Shown: positions 1 to 9,162, counted from the first letter of the stretch. The stretch: 64,000 nucleotides of DNA from Gordonia amicalis NBRC 100051 = JCM 11271 (GCF_000332995.1 NZ_BANS01000031.1:16023-80022); one strand, 5' to 3'. Made by a program: numbers and translations. Notes: generated from the letters alone by a model not told the origin.

Positions 1-316
1 CACGCCCAACTGCTGCCGTGATCTGGCGACCGTCGCGTTCTGACCACACGACGAATGATGTGTCGTTGTCCTGCTTCGGAGTGCCGACCACCTTCGCGAT
101 CACCGCGTGCCGTGGAGGCTGGTTCTCAACGACAACCTTGTTTCGGGCGTAGGCGTCACTACCCATGGTCAGTGCGACCAACACTCCCAGCAGACCCATC
201 AACGAGAGGACGGCCAGCAGCACGCTTTCAAGACGGTCGGCCGAACGCACCAGCTCGTTCGATGACACATGCATGACCCGCCAGCTGTGCAACTCGCGAG
301 ACAAGAACCGCAACAT
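1..316 (-). CDS. Rv1733c-like membrane protein, N-terminal part (cut by window edge)
   Basis: Reading leftward from an ATG at 316, with a GGAGG ribosome site about 7 bases upstream, the frame is open to the window edge (105 codons). The product starts MLRFLSRELHSW, then has the family-like RSADRLE stretch and one strong hydrophobic segment (about residues 31-50, LLAVLSLMGLLGVLVALTMG), followed by an extracytoplasmic beginning. This layout resembles the Rv1733c family of two-TM membrane proteins of unknown function, a DosR-regulon member in M. tuberculosis. The C-terminus lies outside the window, so intactness cannot be judged. It is divergent from the FAD-binding gene that starts at 715. Confidence 0.6.
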   Translation of the reverse strand, partial: MLRFLSRELHSWRVMHVSSNELVRSADRLESVLLAVLSLMGLLGVLVALTMGSDAYARNKVVVENQPPRHAVIAKVVGTPKQDNDTSFVVWSERDGRQITAAVGR

Positions 317-714
317 GGCTCGCCTCCAAACCGGGAGTTCTGACTACGGTGCCCGACCCACTCACAATCAGGCCTCCCCTCGAGTCAACATGGCGGCGCG
401 AACCGAGAAAAGGGACTTACGTAGTACGAGAAGGGCATTAAGGATGACGGTGCCCCCCGCACGTCACCGTCTGCTACCACATGCCCGACAGGCGGTAGCC
501 GCTCGAGGCCTCGGGGGTCCGGAGGGCGACGCATCAGCGCGCTGTCTCGGGCGGTGGGGTCACCGGCCCGCAGCCAGTGACTGCCGACGCTGCCGCTGCG
601 CCTCGTTCAACCGGGCGGGACCGGTCTGCTGTAAGAAGTACCGGTGCCAGAAATGCGTCCCCGTCCACGAGCCGGATCCGCCTGTTCGGGCTTCGTCGGC
701 GCAGGTGTCGGCTG
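317..714. other. Divergent intergenic region with a possible DosR-like half-site
   Basis: No convincing gene lies here. The stretch GGGACTTACGTA at 412-423 resembles one half of the mycobacterial DosR box; the second half is poor. The neighbouring gene resembles the DosR-controlled Rv1733c, which is the only reason to mention it. Confidence 0.3.
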
Positions 715-2070
715 ATGCGCGTCATCGTGGTCGGGGCCGGCGCCGCCGGCTCGCTCGTCGTATTCCACCTGGCTCGACTGCTGGCCGCGGACGAACGGAC
801 AGACGCACTCGAGGTCGTGGTCATCGACCCGGTCGACCAGGTCGCCGGGCCGGCCTTCGGCACCACAGATCCTGCCCACCTCCTGAACGTCCCCGCATCG
901 GGGATGTCGGTGGACCCGGACGAGCGGTTCGACTTCGTGGACTGGTGCCGGTCGGAGGGGCTGGTCGCCGGCGAACAGGCGCACTACTTCTTCGCCCCGC
1001 GGACGCAGTGGGCCCGCTACCTCCGAGCCCGGCTGGCGGAGGCCTGCGAACGCGCCGGAGACCGGCTGAGTGTCCGGCACCTGCGTGACGACGCCACCAC
1101 CGTCACCGCCGTGGGTGACGGCGTTCGCGTGGAGACGGCGGGCGGGACAGTCGTCGACGGGGACCGCCTGGTGCTCGCGACCGGACTTCCCGGCGTGGGC
1201 GACGACTGGGCGCCGTGCGACCTGAGTGAACAACCTCGATACATCGCCGACCCGTGGCTGCCCGACGCCCTCGAACCGGTGCTGGCCGACGACGGGGACG
1301 TCCTGGTGGTCGGTACGGGCCTCACCATGGTCGACGTGGCGATCAGCCTGCTGAAGTCCGGCGACGACCGACGCGTGGAAGCCATCTCGCGCGGGGGTCG
1401 ATTGCCTCGACGTCATGCCGACACGTATCTCGGCGAGGTCGTCCCCGACACCTCGACGTGGGGCGACAACCTGGACGAGATCCGGGCTGCGGTCGCCACC
1501 CATGTCGCGAGAATCGAACGCCTGCTGGGGAACTGGCGACCCGGCGTCGACGGTGTGCGCTACCGGATCGCCGAATTGTGGAGGCGGCTCGACGAGACAG
1601 ACCGCCGCGCCTTCGTCCGCGACCTCGCCGGGGACTGGGGTGTGCGTCGTCATCGGATGCCGCCGTCGAGCGGTGCGCTGATCGACGAGGCCCGGCGGAC
1701 GGGTCGTCTCGTCGTGCGCTCGGGGCGGATCACCCGAGTCGACGCGGTCCCGGGCGGTCTGGTCGTCGCGACCGGCGCGGATGAGCGCACCTATGCCTGG
1801 ATCGTGAACTGCACCGGCCCGCAGACGGATCTGCGGCGACTCGGCAATCCCGTCCTCGACTCGATGTTCGACGCCGGACTGGCGACGACCGACCCGCTCG
1901 GTCTGGGTCTGGTCACCGACGACGGTCGTGTCCTCGACGCCGCCGGCCGTCCGGGCCCGATCTGGACACTGGGATCGCTGCGCCGCGGTGAACTCTGGGA
2001 GTCCACCGCCATACCCGAGATCCGCACGCAAGCAGAGGAATTGGCCGCGTCGCTCATCGGTGACACCTGA
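715..2070 (+). CDS. FAD/NAD(P)-binding oxidoreductase-like protein
   Basis: A 451-residue protein beginning MRVIVVGAGAAGS, a dinucleotide-binding fold at the very N-terminus (GAGAAG, residues 8-13). An ATG-type FAD motif (LATGLPG, about 154-160) and a second Rossmann motif (VVGTGLTMVDVAI, about 198-210) follow. The arrangement matches the FAD-NAD(P)-binding family (PF13454-like) related to flavin monooxygenases. The start at 715 is chosen because upstream codons in this frame encode an Arg/Ser-rich stretch with no domain. Substrate is unknown. It faces away from the Rv1733c-like gene and converges on the flavohaemoglobin operon. Confidence 0.7.
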   Translation: MRVIVVGAGAAGSLVVFHLARLLAADERTDALEVVVIDPVDQVAGPAFGTTDPAHLLNVPASGMSVDPDERFDFVDWCRSEGLVAGEQAHYFFAPRTQWARYLRARLAEACERAGDRLSVRHLRDDATTVTAVGDGVRVETAGGTVVDGDRLVLATGLPGVGDDWAPCDLSEQPRYIADPWLPDALEPVLADDGDVLVVGTGLTMVDVAISLLKSGDDRRVEAISRGGRLPRRHADTYLGEVVPDTSTWGDNLDEIRAAVATHVARIERLLGNWRPGVDGVRYRIAELWRRLDETDRRAFVRDLAGDWGVRRHRMPPSSGALIDEARRTGRLVVRSGRITRVDAVPGGLVVATGADERTYAWIVNCTGPQTDLRRLGNPVLDSMFDAGLATTDPLGLGLVTDDGRVLDAAGRPGPIWTLGSLRRGELWESTAIPEIRTQAEELAASLIGDT

Positions 2071-2107
2071 GGTCACCGATGAGCGACGGGTTGCTCGGGT
2101 CAGCTCG

Positions 2108-2542
2108 TCAGGTCGCGCTGACGAGTACCGCCGTGCCGAGCCAGATCAGCGCGGCCACCTTGATCACCTCGACGCCGACATAGACGAGATGCGCTGAGCT
2201 ACGCGGACCGTCGTGTCCGGCCAGCACGGCGTCGGACCGCTTGGTGAGGGCCGGCCGGACGGCGATGAGCTGGACGACCAACGCCGCGACCGCAACCCCG
2301 GTGGCAGTCGGTATGGCCGCCCCCGGCCACGAACCGAGTACGACGGCGACCAGGATGGCGACCGCCCAGACGAGCTCCGCGGCGTTGAGAGCACGGAAGA
2401 CCAGCCGGCCGATCCCGAGACCGATGGGCAGGGTCACGCCCGGCGCCCGGAACTTCAGCGGCGCCTCCAGAAAAGAGATCGCGACGGCCATGCCGAGCCA
2501 CACGAAGGTGAGCGCGGTGACCACCGCCGCGGCGGTGCTCAT
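2108..2542 (-). CDS. Four-TM membrane protein of the flavohaemoglobin operon
   Basis: A 144-residue hydrophobic protein with about four membrane helices (roughly 5-25, 50-75, 78-95 and 118-140). I do not recognise a characterised family. Its start overlaps the stop of the flavohaemoglobin gene by four bases (ATGA, 2539-2542), so it is very likely co-translated with hmp and co-regulated by the NsrR-type repressor. A role in nitrosative stress or haem/redox membrane chemistry is inference from position only. Confidence 0.7.
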   Translation of the reverse strand: MSTAAAVVTALTFVWLGMAVAISFLEAPLKFRAPGVTLPIGLGIGRLVFRALNAAELVWAVAILVAVVLGSWPGAAIPTATGVAVAALVVQLIAVRPALTKRSDAVLAGHDGPRSSAHLVYVGVEVIKVAALIWLGTAVLVSAT

Positions 2543-3723
2543 CGGGCACCCGATCGCAGGAGTTCCGGACCGAAGGTCTCGTAGTGGATTCGGCTCTCCG
2601 CGATGTCGCGGCCGAGGAACTCCTCACGCATCGAGGACAGGAATCCGGTGGGGCCACAGAGCATCACATTCGACTCGGGGTGCACCTCGACGTTGTCCAG
2701 CGACATCTGCCCGACCCGGACCGAGTCGGAGACGATGTGCGGCGAGGTGTTCTCATACCACTGGATGAGTCGACCGGTCGGCAGCGAGTCCACCAGTGCG
2801 GCAAGCATTCCGCGATGCGGCTGACGGTCGCGGGAACGATCGGCGTGCAGGACAGTCACCGGACGCGCGTCGCCCTTCTCCGACAGTGCGGTCAGCAGGC
2901 CGATCACCGGCGTGCACCCGATCCCGGCCGAGGCCAGCAGCAACGGGGCGTCGTCGTCGGGCAGGACGAGATCGCCGAAGGGAGTGCTGACCCGCAGGGT
3001 GTCGCCTTCGAAGACGTTCTCGTGCAGGTGGGCCGAGACCTCGCCGGCGAGTTTGACGCTGAAGCGCCACTGCGCGTCGACGGGAGACCCCGTCAGGCTG
3101 TACTGGCGGATCTGCTGGGCGCCGTCACTCAGCGGGACCTGCACCGAGATGTACTGTCCGGGCCGGAACCCCGGGAGGTCGCCGCCGTCGACGGCGGCGA
3201 CCGTGAGAGCGATCGTGTCGGGCGAGACCTGGACGCGGTCGGTGACCCGGACCTCGCGCCACACCTGACCGGGCTCGACACCCGCAGCGGCATAGAGGTC
3301 GGATTCGGAGGCGATGAGCAGATCGGCCATGTCCCAGTACAACTGGTCCCAAGCGTCGGCCACCTCCGGCGTGACGGCATCGCCGAGGACCTCGACGATG
3401 GCCGCGAACAGGTGCTGGTGGACGACCTTGTACTGATCGGCGGTCACACCCAGCGAGGCGTGCTTGTGCGCGATCCGGTCCAGGATGAACCGCTGGCGTC
3501 GAACATCGGGTTCGAGCTGGAGACGCGCGAAGGCGGCGACCGAACCGGCGAGGGCCTGCGGCTGTTCACCGCTCTTCTGGTGGGTGCGGTTGAACAGGTT
3601 GTCCAGCAGGTTCGGATGTGCGTCGAACAGCCCGCGATAGAACCGCGGGGTGATCTCGGTGAGAGCCCCCTCGACTGCGGGCAGGGTCGCTGCGAGAGTG
3701 GCGCGTTGGGTGTCGGACAGCAT
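2539..3723 (-). CDS. hmp: Flavohaemoglobin (nitric oxide dioxygenase)
   Basis: A 394-residue protein with the classic three-domain layout: N-terminal globin (about 1-135, with the proximal histidine in HKHASLG), ferredoxin-reductase-type FAD domain (RQYSL motif) and NAD domain (ASAGIGCTPVIGLL, then CGPTGF near the end). The family oxidises NO to nitrate with O2 and NAD(P)H in the cytoplasm. The start at 3723 is used because AGGAG lies just upstream; the frame continues six codons further without a better site. It sits directly after the Rrf2/NsrR regulator and is coupled to the membrane protein downstream. Confidence 0.93.
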   Translation of the reverse strand: MLSDTQRATLAATLPAVEGALTEITPRFYRGLFDAHPNLLDNLFNRTHQKSGEQPQALAGSVAAFARLQLEPDVRRQRFILDRIAHKHASLGVTADQYKVVHQHLFAAIVEVLGDAVTPEVADAWDQLYWDMADLLIASESDLYAAAGVEPGQVWREVRVTDRVQVSPDTIALTVAAVDGGDLPGFRPGQYISVQVPLSDGAQQIRQYSLTGSPVDAQWRFSVKLAGEVSAHLHENVFEGDTLRVSTPFGDLVLPDDDAPLLLASAGIGCTPVIGLLTALSEKGDARPVTVLHADRSRDRQPHRGMLAALVDSLPTGRLIQWYENTSPHIVSDSVRVGQMSLDNVEVHPESNVMLCGPTGFLSSMREEFLGRDIAESRIHYETFGPELLRSGAR

Positions 3724-3737
3724 GAGAACTCCTCTGT

Positions 3738-4244
3738 TCACTTGCTCACTGGGTGAGAGTCTCCGGCCTCCGGCCGGAAGTCGTTGTCACCGTTGGGTGG
3801 CCGCGTCGACAACGACAGCAGCACCGCGGTGGTCGGCTCGCCGGCGAGATCGGCGACGGTTTCGGAATCGAGGCTGTCGTAGAACGCGGCGGCCGCCCGG
3901 GCGAGCGCACCCCGGAGATGGCACCCGCGGCGCAGCGGGCACGGCTGCGGACCTTCGCAATCGACGACCTCCCCGTCACCTTCGAGGGATCGCGCGAGCC
4001 AGCCCACGCGTGCTTCGCGACCGAGGTCGGTGATCGTCAGACCACCGGCCCGGCCACGGCGCGCATGGACGACACCCATCTCCGACAGCCTGCCGACGAC
4101 CTTCGCGACATGCGTGTACGGGACGGCGAGCTCCGCCGCGAGATCCTTCGTGGTGAGAGATGGTGCAGCCGAGGACTGTTCGCCGGCGACGGCGAGTCGC
4201 ATCACGACCCGGAGGCCGATGTCGGTGAAGCGTGTCAGCTGCAT
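3738..4244 (-). CDS. nsrR: Rrf2-family regulator, NsrR type
   Basis: A 168-residue Rrf2 winged-helix protein: MQLTRFTDIGLRVVMRLA start, recognition helix around residues 38-60, then three cysteines at 96, 102 and 108 (C-x5-C-x5-C). That spacing is the 4Fe-4S ligand pattern of NO-sensing NsrR, which derepresses hmp when nitrosylated. It is the first gene of an operon with hmp 14 bases downstream, so it probably represses its own transcript. The long C-terminal tail after the cysteines is Pro/Asp-rich and without features. Confidence 0.88.
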   Translation of the reverse strand: MQLTRFTDIGLRVVMRLAVAGEQSSAAPSLTTKDLAAELAVPYTHVAKVVGRLSEMGVVHARRGRAGGLTITDLGREARVGWLARSLEGDGEVVDCEGPQPCPLRRGCHLRGALARAAAAFYDSLDSETVADLAGEPTTAVLLSLSTRPPNGDNDFRPEAGDSHPVSK

Positions 4245-4258
4245 GCGGCAAGTGAAAC

Positions 4259-4287
4259 ATAAATTGGCATCATCGATACGAATTTAT
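4259..4287. promoter_or_regulatory. Candidate NsrR operator upstream of nsrR-hmp
   Basis: A 29-bp imperfect palindrome with perfect outer arms ATAAATT (4259-4265) and AATTTAT (4281-4287). Eleven of 14 symmetric pairs match, and the symmetry extends one pair further outward. It lies 15 bases upstream of the nsrR start codon and is strikingly AT-rich for this genome. Position and symmetry fit an autoregulatory NsrR site overlapping the promoter. Confidence 0.5.
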
Positions 4288-4310
4288 GGGACGTGTACTC
4301 TGTCACTCGG

Positions 4311-5066
4311 CTATCGCGGTGCGACCGTCCTCACAGGTATCCCCAGGGTCTGTGCGCGCCGAATCATGGTGCGCGCATTGTCGATCGCGGCGCAGCCGGG
4401 GTCGTTGTTGAAGTACACGTAGACGTCGCACTCAGCGTCGAAGCTGTCGCGCAAGCGGCGCAGCCAGGTGTCGATAGCGCGGACGCCGTAACTCATCGGC
4501 CGTCTGGCGGTGCCGTCGTGCATGCGCAGGTATCCGAAGTCGGCGGTCCGCCACAGCGGGGTGAGGATCCGACTACGGCGATCGGCCCAGCACAGCGCGG
4601 CGTTGTGCCGTTCGAGGACCTCACGTACCTCGTCGGTCCACCAGGACTCGTGACGCGGCTCGACCGCGAGCTGAACACTGTCCGGGAACAGCTTCAGGGT
4701 GTCGGCGAGGGCGTCAGGCTCTGCCCGGAGGTTGGGCGGGAGCTGCAACAGCACAGGTCCCAGCTTCGTCCCGAGGCCGGCGGCACGGTCGAGAAAGCGT
4801 TCGACCGGTTCGGCCGGCTCCTTCAGCCGCTTCACATGCGTGAGATAGCGGCTCATCTTCGCCGCCATCCGGAAGTCTGCGGGAACCGCGTCCGCCCAGT
4901 GCTCGAACGCCGTCTTCTCGGGCAGCCGGTAGAAGGTGTTGTTCACCTCCGCCGTCGTGAACCGTTCCGCGTAATAGTTCAGCCACAGCCGCTGCGGGAG
5001 CTTCTCGGGATAGAACGCGCCGCGCCAGTCCTTGTACTGCCAGCCGGAGGTACCGATGTGGAGCAT
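4311..5066 (-). CDS. DUF72 family protein (YecE-like)
   Basis: A 251-residue TIM-barrel-like DUF72 protein with the family hallmark at the N-terminus (LHIGTSGWQYKDWRG) and EVNNTFYRLP, LQLPPNLR, AVEPRHESW and YFNNDPG further on. The biochemical role of the family is not established. The start at 5066 is chosen because it opens directly on the conserved motif and is preceded by GAGGTGAG. Transcription continues toward nsrR, but 66 bases and the candidate operator separate them, so independent transcription of nsrR is likely. Confidence 0.85.
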   Translation of the reverse strand: MLHIGTSGWQYKDWRGAFYPEKLPQRLWLNYYAERFTTAEVNNTFYRLPEKTAFEHWADAVPADFRMAAKMSRYLTHVKRLKEPAEPVERFLDRAAGLGTKLGPVLLQLPPNLRAEPDALADTLKLFPDSVQLAVEPRHESWWTDEVREVLERHNAALCWADRRSRILTPLWRTADFGYLRMHDGTARRPMSYGVRAIDTWLRRLRDSFDAECDVYVYFNNDPGCAAIDNARTMIRRAQTLGIPVRTVAPR

Positions 5067-5434
5067 GCTGCTCACCTCGGGCCGCGTGCCGACACGGCCG
5101 GCTCGACACGCTCGTCCGGATTTCGCACGCCCGTCGTGGGAATCACCACGGTCGGGTACCCGCGTTCGGCATGTGCCAATCGCCGCCGGTGAGGCACCGG
5201 CGGCAGAGTGCGTTCCTCGATCGTGGTTATTTCCGTTGACAGAGTCGCATCGGGACGCGAGCATCTGGTTCATGCATCTGTTCGTGTCGTCGCCCGCTGG
5301 GCGTGAGGAGGTCGTCGGCGTCGCGCGCGCCGACGGTTGAGTGACCTGCCCCGACCGGCGCGATTACCGCATCCGCGGACCGCACCGGTCGACGCATGCC
5401 CTCATTCCTTCCCGACACCCGAGGTGTTTTCTTC
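5067..5434. other. Divergent intergenic region
   Basis: This stretch separates the DUF72 gene from the FBP-like gene. I see no gene or RNA; the open frames across it have no domain and no ribosome site. Promoters for both flanking genes must lie here, but no clear -35/-10 pair stands out. Confidence 0.4.
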
Positions 5435-5929
5435 ATGCATGCTCTGACCGAGTCCGAGATCCGCTCTTCCCTCGTCAATGCGACCGTCCGCGAACGCAAA
5501 TCACTCATCCTGCCGCCCGATTTCGAGGAAACGAATTGGGAGCGGACGGATTTCGTCGGCTGGCGAGATCCGAAGCAGCCGGTGGTCGGCTACGTCGTCA
5601 TCCCGACCGACGTCGAGCCGGTCGGCATCATGCTCCGGCTGGGCGGACGCCAGCCGCGCAAACGCCCCCTGTGTTCGTTCTGCGAGGACGTCCTCCTGCC
5701 CAACGACGTCGCCTTTTTCAGCGCCAAGCTCGCCGGTGCCGCCGGACGCAAGGGCGACACCATCGGCACCTTGATCTGCTCGAACTTCGAGTGCTCGAAG
5801 AACGTCCGGATGAAGCCGCCGCCGACGTTCGGCGGCCATGACCCGGAAGCCGTCCGGCAGCAGCGAATCGAGTCGCTGCGAACACGCCTCGCCGGCTTCG
5901 CCGGGCGCGTGCTCGGCACGTCCACGTGA
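5435..5929 (+). CDS. FBP-type treble-clef zinc protein (EF-G-binding like)
   Basis: A 164-residue protein. The C-terminal half carries CSFCEDV and, about 40 residues later, CSNFECSKNVR, a four-cysteine treble-clef pattern of the FBP/FusB zinc-finger family. Characterised FusB-type members bind elongation factor G and release stalled ribosomes. The N-terminal part (MHALTESEIRSSLVNAT...) matches the helical domain of actinobacterial FBP proteins. Start at 5435 was chosen by homology of the N-terminus; GAGGTG lies about 9 bases upstream. Function is inferred from the family. Confidence 0.75.
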   Translation: MHALTESEIRSSLVNATVRERKSLILPPDFEETNWERTDFVGWRDPKQPVVGYVVIPTDVEPVGIMLRLGGRQPRKRPLCSFCEDVLLPNDVAFFSAKLAGAAGRKGDTIGTLICSNFECSKNVRMKPPPTFGGHDPEAVRQQRIESLRTRLAGFAGRVLGTST

Positions 5930-5967
5930 ACGGCGAGCCGAGCCCACCGCCGAGCTTCAGCGAGTGA

Positions 5968-7317
5968 TCACGCGGTCTGTTCCGACGGCGGGACCGGCAT
6001 CGTCACGTCCGTGGTCAAGTCGGTTCCCTCGGTCGACGCGACGAGGTCGCCCCGCCGCTCGGCCACCGAGCCGCGCAGCCGTCGGGTCACCTGTCGCAGC
6101 GCCCACGCGGGCGACGGCTGTCCGGCGAGCGTCGTCACCGTGCGATCGGTCGCCGGACGACCGGCGAGCCGGTTCGCGAGCCAGGACACGGCCATCGGGC
6201 CGGACAGCGGTAGGAGCGAGATGTGCTCGCTGAGCTGATCCCGGACATATGTGACGGGCACCCCCTGCTCGCGGTAGCGGGCGACCTGCCGGTCGACGTC
6301 GGCGACAGCGATGATCGGATCGCGCACCGCCTGCACGACGAGCAACGGGATGTCGGGACGATGGGTGCCGAGCTGCACGTCGCTCATCATCTCGACGATC
6401 TCGCGCTGGGCCAGGACGTCGGCGAGCGGGATGTCGAGGTATCGGTCGATGTCGTGGTTGCGGAACCGGCGCACCGCGTGCAGCGTCGGCATCTCGGCGA
6501 TCTCGTCGAGATGCCGAAGCCCGGACGGGGTCGCGTGCTGCAGGATCACCTGGTCGAGCTGTGGATACACCCGGCGCAGACCGGCGATCACCATGACGGG
6601 CAGACCGGCATGCAGGCTCCCGTTGAGTCGCAGGAGCGCCGAGGCCATGTCACCGACCGGTGATCCGAGGACGGCGCCGACCAGCCGCAGTTCCGGTGCA
6701 TACTCCGGCGCCATCTCCGCAGCCCACGACGTCGCCATACCGCCACCGGAGTAACCCCACAATCCGACGGGGGTGTCGTGTGAGAGTTCGTGATGGGTGA
6801 AGGCCAGCGCCGCGCGGATACCGTCGAGGGTGCGATATCCGGGCTCTCGCGGAGCGCCCCAGGCGCCGAGCATGCCCTCGTGGTCGGGGATGGAGACCGC
6901 CCAGCCCTTCGCAAGTGCGCGACGCACCACGAGGAATTCGAAGGGTGCGATGGTGTGCCCCGACCGGGCACCCTTTCGCAGCGCGTACGACGGGAAACTC
7001 TGCGAGGTGACGGCATCGATCGCGCACTGGAACGACAGCAGCTGGAATTGCCCCTCGCCGGCCCGTCGCCGCGGCAGCACGACCGTGGTGGCAGCCACCC
7101 CGGCGACGCCACGAAGGTCCGTCGACCGATACAGCAGTTGCCAGGCATCGGTGCGGTGCTGGGAAGCCCAGTAGTCCTTGAGCTCGACCTGCCGGCACCG
7201 GATGATGTCTCCCGGGGCCAGGGCGGCCACATCGGCCGGCTCGTCGTAGAACGGATCGTGCACAGGAAGCAGCACGTCGGCAGGCTCGTGCTCTCCTCGA
7301 TGAACACCGGTGGTCAT
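5968..7317 (-). CDS. LIP-type lipase / alpha-beta hydrolase without signal peptide
   Basis: A 449-residue protein of the secretory-lipase (LIP, PF03583-like) family. It opens with the family motif DPFYDEPADVAALAPGD, has the nucleophile elbow GYSGGGMA, an aspartate in VVQAVRDPIIAVADVD and a C-terminal histidine in LSEHISLLP, completing a Ser-Asp-His triad. Many members are secreted, but no signal peptide is visible here (N-terminus MTTGVHRGEHEPAD), so it may act in the cytoplasm or be exported differently. The ATG at 7317 is preferred over a TTG two codons upstream. It is divergent from recQ. Confidence 0.85.
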   Translation of the reverse strand: MTTGVHRGEHEPADVLLPVHDPFYDEPADVAALAPGDIIRCRQVELKDYWASQHRTDAWQLLYRSTDLRGVAGVAATTVVLPRRRAGEGQFQLLSFQCAIDAVTSQSFPSYALRKGARSGHTIAPFEFLVVRRALAKGWAVSIPDHEGMLGAWGAPREPGYRTLDGIRAALAFTHHELSHDTPVGLWGYSGGGMATSWAAEMAPEYAPELRLVGAVLGSPVGDMASALLRLNGSLHAGLPVMVIAGLRRVYPQLDQVILQHATPSGLRHLDEIAEMPTLHAVRRFRNHDIDRYLDIPLADVLAQREIVEMMSDVQLGTHRPDIPLLVVQAVRDPIIAVADVDRQVARYREQGVPVTYVRDQLSEHISLLPLSGPMAVSWLANRLAGRPATDRTVTTLAGQPSPAWALRQVTRRLRGSVAERRGDLVASTEGTDLTTDVTMPVPPSEQTA

Positions 7318-7461
7318 CGTCAAACCTCATCTCCGGGACGCCTCCGCGCTCTGTACCGGATACTCAACGGATTCCGCGTTCACGGCATTCCGGGCGACGT
7401 TCTCTCGACGATGGCACGTCGTGGTCTTCCCGTGGTTCGTCTGGAAGGAGAAGCTGCGAGG

Positions 7462-9126
7462 ATGACCGAATCGATCGACGAACGCCGTCGTGCGGAGCTG
7501 CGGCGGATCGCCCGCGAGGACTTCGGCTGGACCATGCTGCGACCCGGGCTGATCGAGGCGATGGAGCCGCTCCTCGACGGCCGCGACGTGCTTGCGGCGA
7601 TGCGCACCGGATACGGGAAGTCGGCGATCTATCAGGTGGCCGGCGCCATGCTCGACGGGATCACCCTCGTCATCTCCCCGTTGATCGCGCTGCAGCACGA
7701 CCAGGTGGCCGGGATCTCCGCCGCCGACGACGCACCGATCGCCGTCGCCCTCAACTCCGCGCTCGGTCCGCGGGCGCTGACCCGTGCGTGGGACCTCGTG
7801 ACCGCCGGGGGCGCCGAGTACGTGTTCGTCGCACCCGAACAGCTGGCGAAGACCCAGGTGGTCGACCGTCTCCGCGACGCGGGCGTCTCGCTGGTCGTGG
7901 TCGACGAGGCACACTGCATCGCCGCGTGGGGCCACGACTTCCGCCCCGATTATCTGCGTCTGGGTGCAACGATCGCCGGCCTGGCGGCGCCGAGGTCGCC
8001 TCGTCCGCCGGTCCTGGCCCTGACCGCAACCGCGTCGCCACCGGTCCGCGACGAGATCATCACCGAACTGCGCATGCGGGAACCAATCGTCGTCGCGACC
8101 GGGTTCGACCGTCCGAACATCCGGCTCGAGGTACGACGATCCGCCCACGCCACGGACAAGCGGCGCGCACTGATCGCTCGTGTCACCGACCTCGACGGAT
8201 GCGGCCTGGTCTATGTCTCCACTCACCGGGCGGCGATCGAGTACGCGTCGGCATTGCGGGGGCGCGGGATCCGCGCCGCCGGATACCACGGAGGCCTGCG
8301 CGCGGTCGACCGGTCGCAGGTGCATGGCGACTTCCGTGCCGGCGAGGTCGACGTGGTGGTGGCGACGTCGGCGTTCGGGATGGGAATCGACAAACACGAC
8401 ATCCGGTTCGTCGTCCACGAGTCGGTGCCCGATTCGCTGGACGACTACTACCAGGAGATCGGGCGGGCGGGCCGCGACGGCGACCCGGCCCTGGCACTAC
8501 TGTTCTATCGGCCCGAGGATCTGGCCCTGCGGCGGTTCTTCGCCGGTCGGCATCCCGTGGAGAACGTACTCCGCCGCGTGTTCGCGGCGCTCCGCCCGCA
8601 CGGTGAGCCGATCCCGTTGCGTGACCTGGGTCGGCGACTCGACCTCCGGACACGCACCCTGATCAACTCCCTGAACCTTCTCGAGCAGGCCGGCGCGGTG
8701 CTGTCCGGACCCGACGGATACCGAGCCGGCCAGACGACGGCGGATGACGCGGTCGCCGGAGCGGTGCACGCCGCCGACGTCGGGGCCCGGATGGACACGT
8801 CCCGCGTGGAGATGATGCGCGGCTACGCCGAGACCGCCGACTGCCGACGCCGCTTCCTGCTCGGCTACTTCGGCGAACACCGTGTGGGTGCCTGCGGCAA
8901 CTGCGACAACTGCCTGACGGGAGCGGCCCCACCCTCGGCGATCCTCGACGCCGACGTACCGTTCCCACTCAATCACCGTGTGCGGCACGAAGACTGGGGA
9001 GAGGGCGAGGTGGTCCGCGTCGAACCGGATCGAGTGACCGTGCTCTTCGGCGAGCAGGGTTACCGCACGCTGTCGCTCGACGCCGTGCAGCGGTCGCAGG
9101 TGTTACGTGTCGTCGGAGAGCAGTGA
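7462..9126 (+). CDS. recQ: RecQ-family ATP-dependent DNA helicase
   Basis: A 554-residue SF2 helicase. It shows a Walker A variant RTGYGKSAIYQ (about 48-58), VVDEAHCIAAWGHDFRPDY (motif II with the RecQ aromatic loop), TATA motif III, and EIGRAGRDG (motif VI). A RecQ zinc-binding cluster follows near residue 460 (C...CGNCDNC). The canonical HRDC domain is absent; instead a short C-terminal module (RVRHEDWGEGEVVRVEPDRV...) of the kind appended to actinobacterial RecQs follows. It unwinds DNA during recombination and fork repair. GGAAGGAG precedes the start. Confidence 0.9.
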   Translation: MTESIDERRRAELRRIAREDFGWTMLRPGLIEAMEPLLDGRDVLAAMRTGYGKSAIYQVAGAMLDGITLVISPLIALQHDQVAGISAADDAPIAVALNSALGPRALTRAWDLVTAGGAEYVFVAPEQLAKTQVVDRLRDAGVSLVVVDEAHCIAAWGHDFRPDYLRLGATIAGLAAPRSPRPPVLALTATASPPVRDEIITELRMREPIVVATGFDRPNIRLEVRRSAHATDKRRALIARVTDLDGCGLVYVSTHRAAIEYASALRGRGIRAAGYHGGLRAVDRSQVHGDFRAGEVDVVVATSAFGMGIDKHDIRFVVHESVPDSLDDYYQEIGRAGRDGDPALALLFYRPEDLALRRFFAGRHPVENVLRRVFAALRPHGEPIPLRDLGRRLDLRTRTLINSLNLLEQAGAVLSGPDGYRAGQTTADDAVAGAVHAADVGARMDTSRVEMMRGYAETADCRRRFLLGYFGEHRVGACGNCDNCLTGAAPPSAILDADVPFPLNHRVRHEDWGEGEVVRVEPDRVTVLFGEQGYRTLSLDAVQRSQVLRVVGEQ

Positions 9127-9162
9127 GCGGGAACCGCGATACCGCCGGCCCGAAACAAGAAG

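Noticed and set aside
607..2076. 489-codon minus-strand frame opposite the FAD-binding gene
   Set aside because: Antisense shadow; the plus frame contains two Rossmann motifs.
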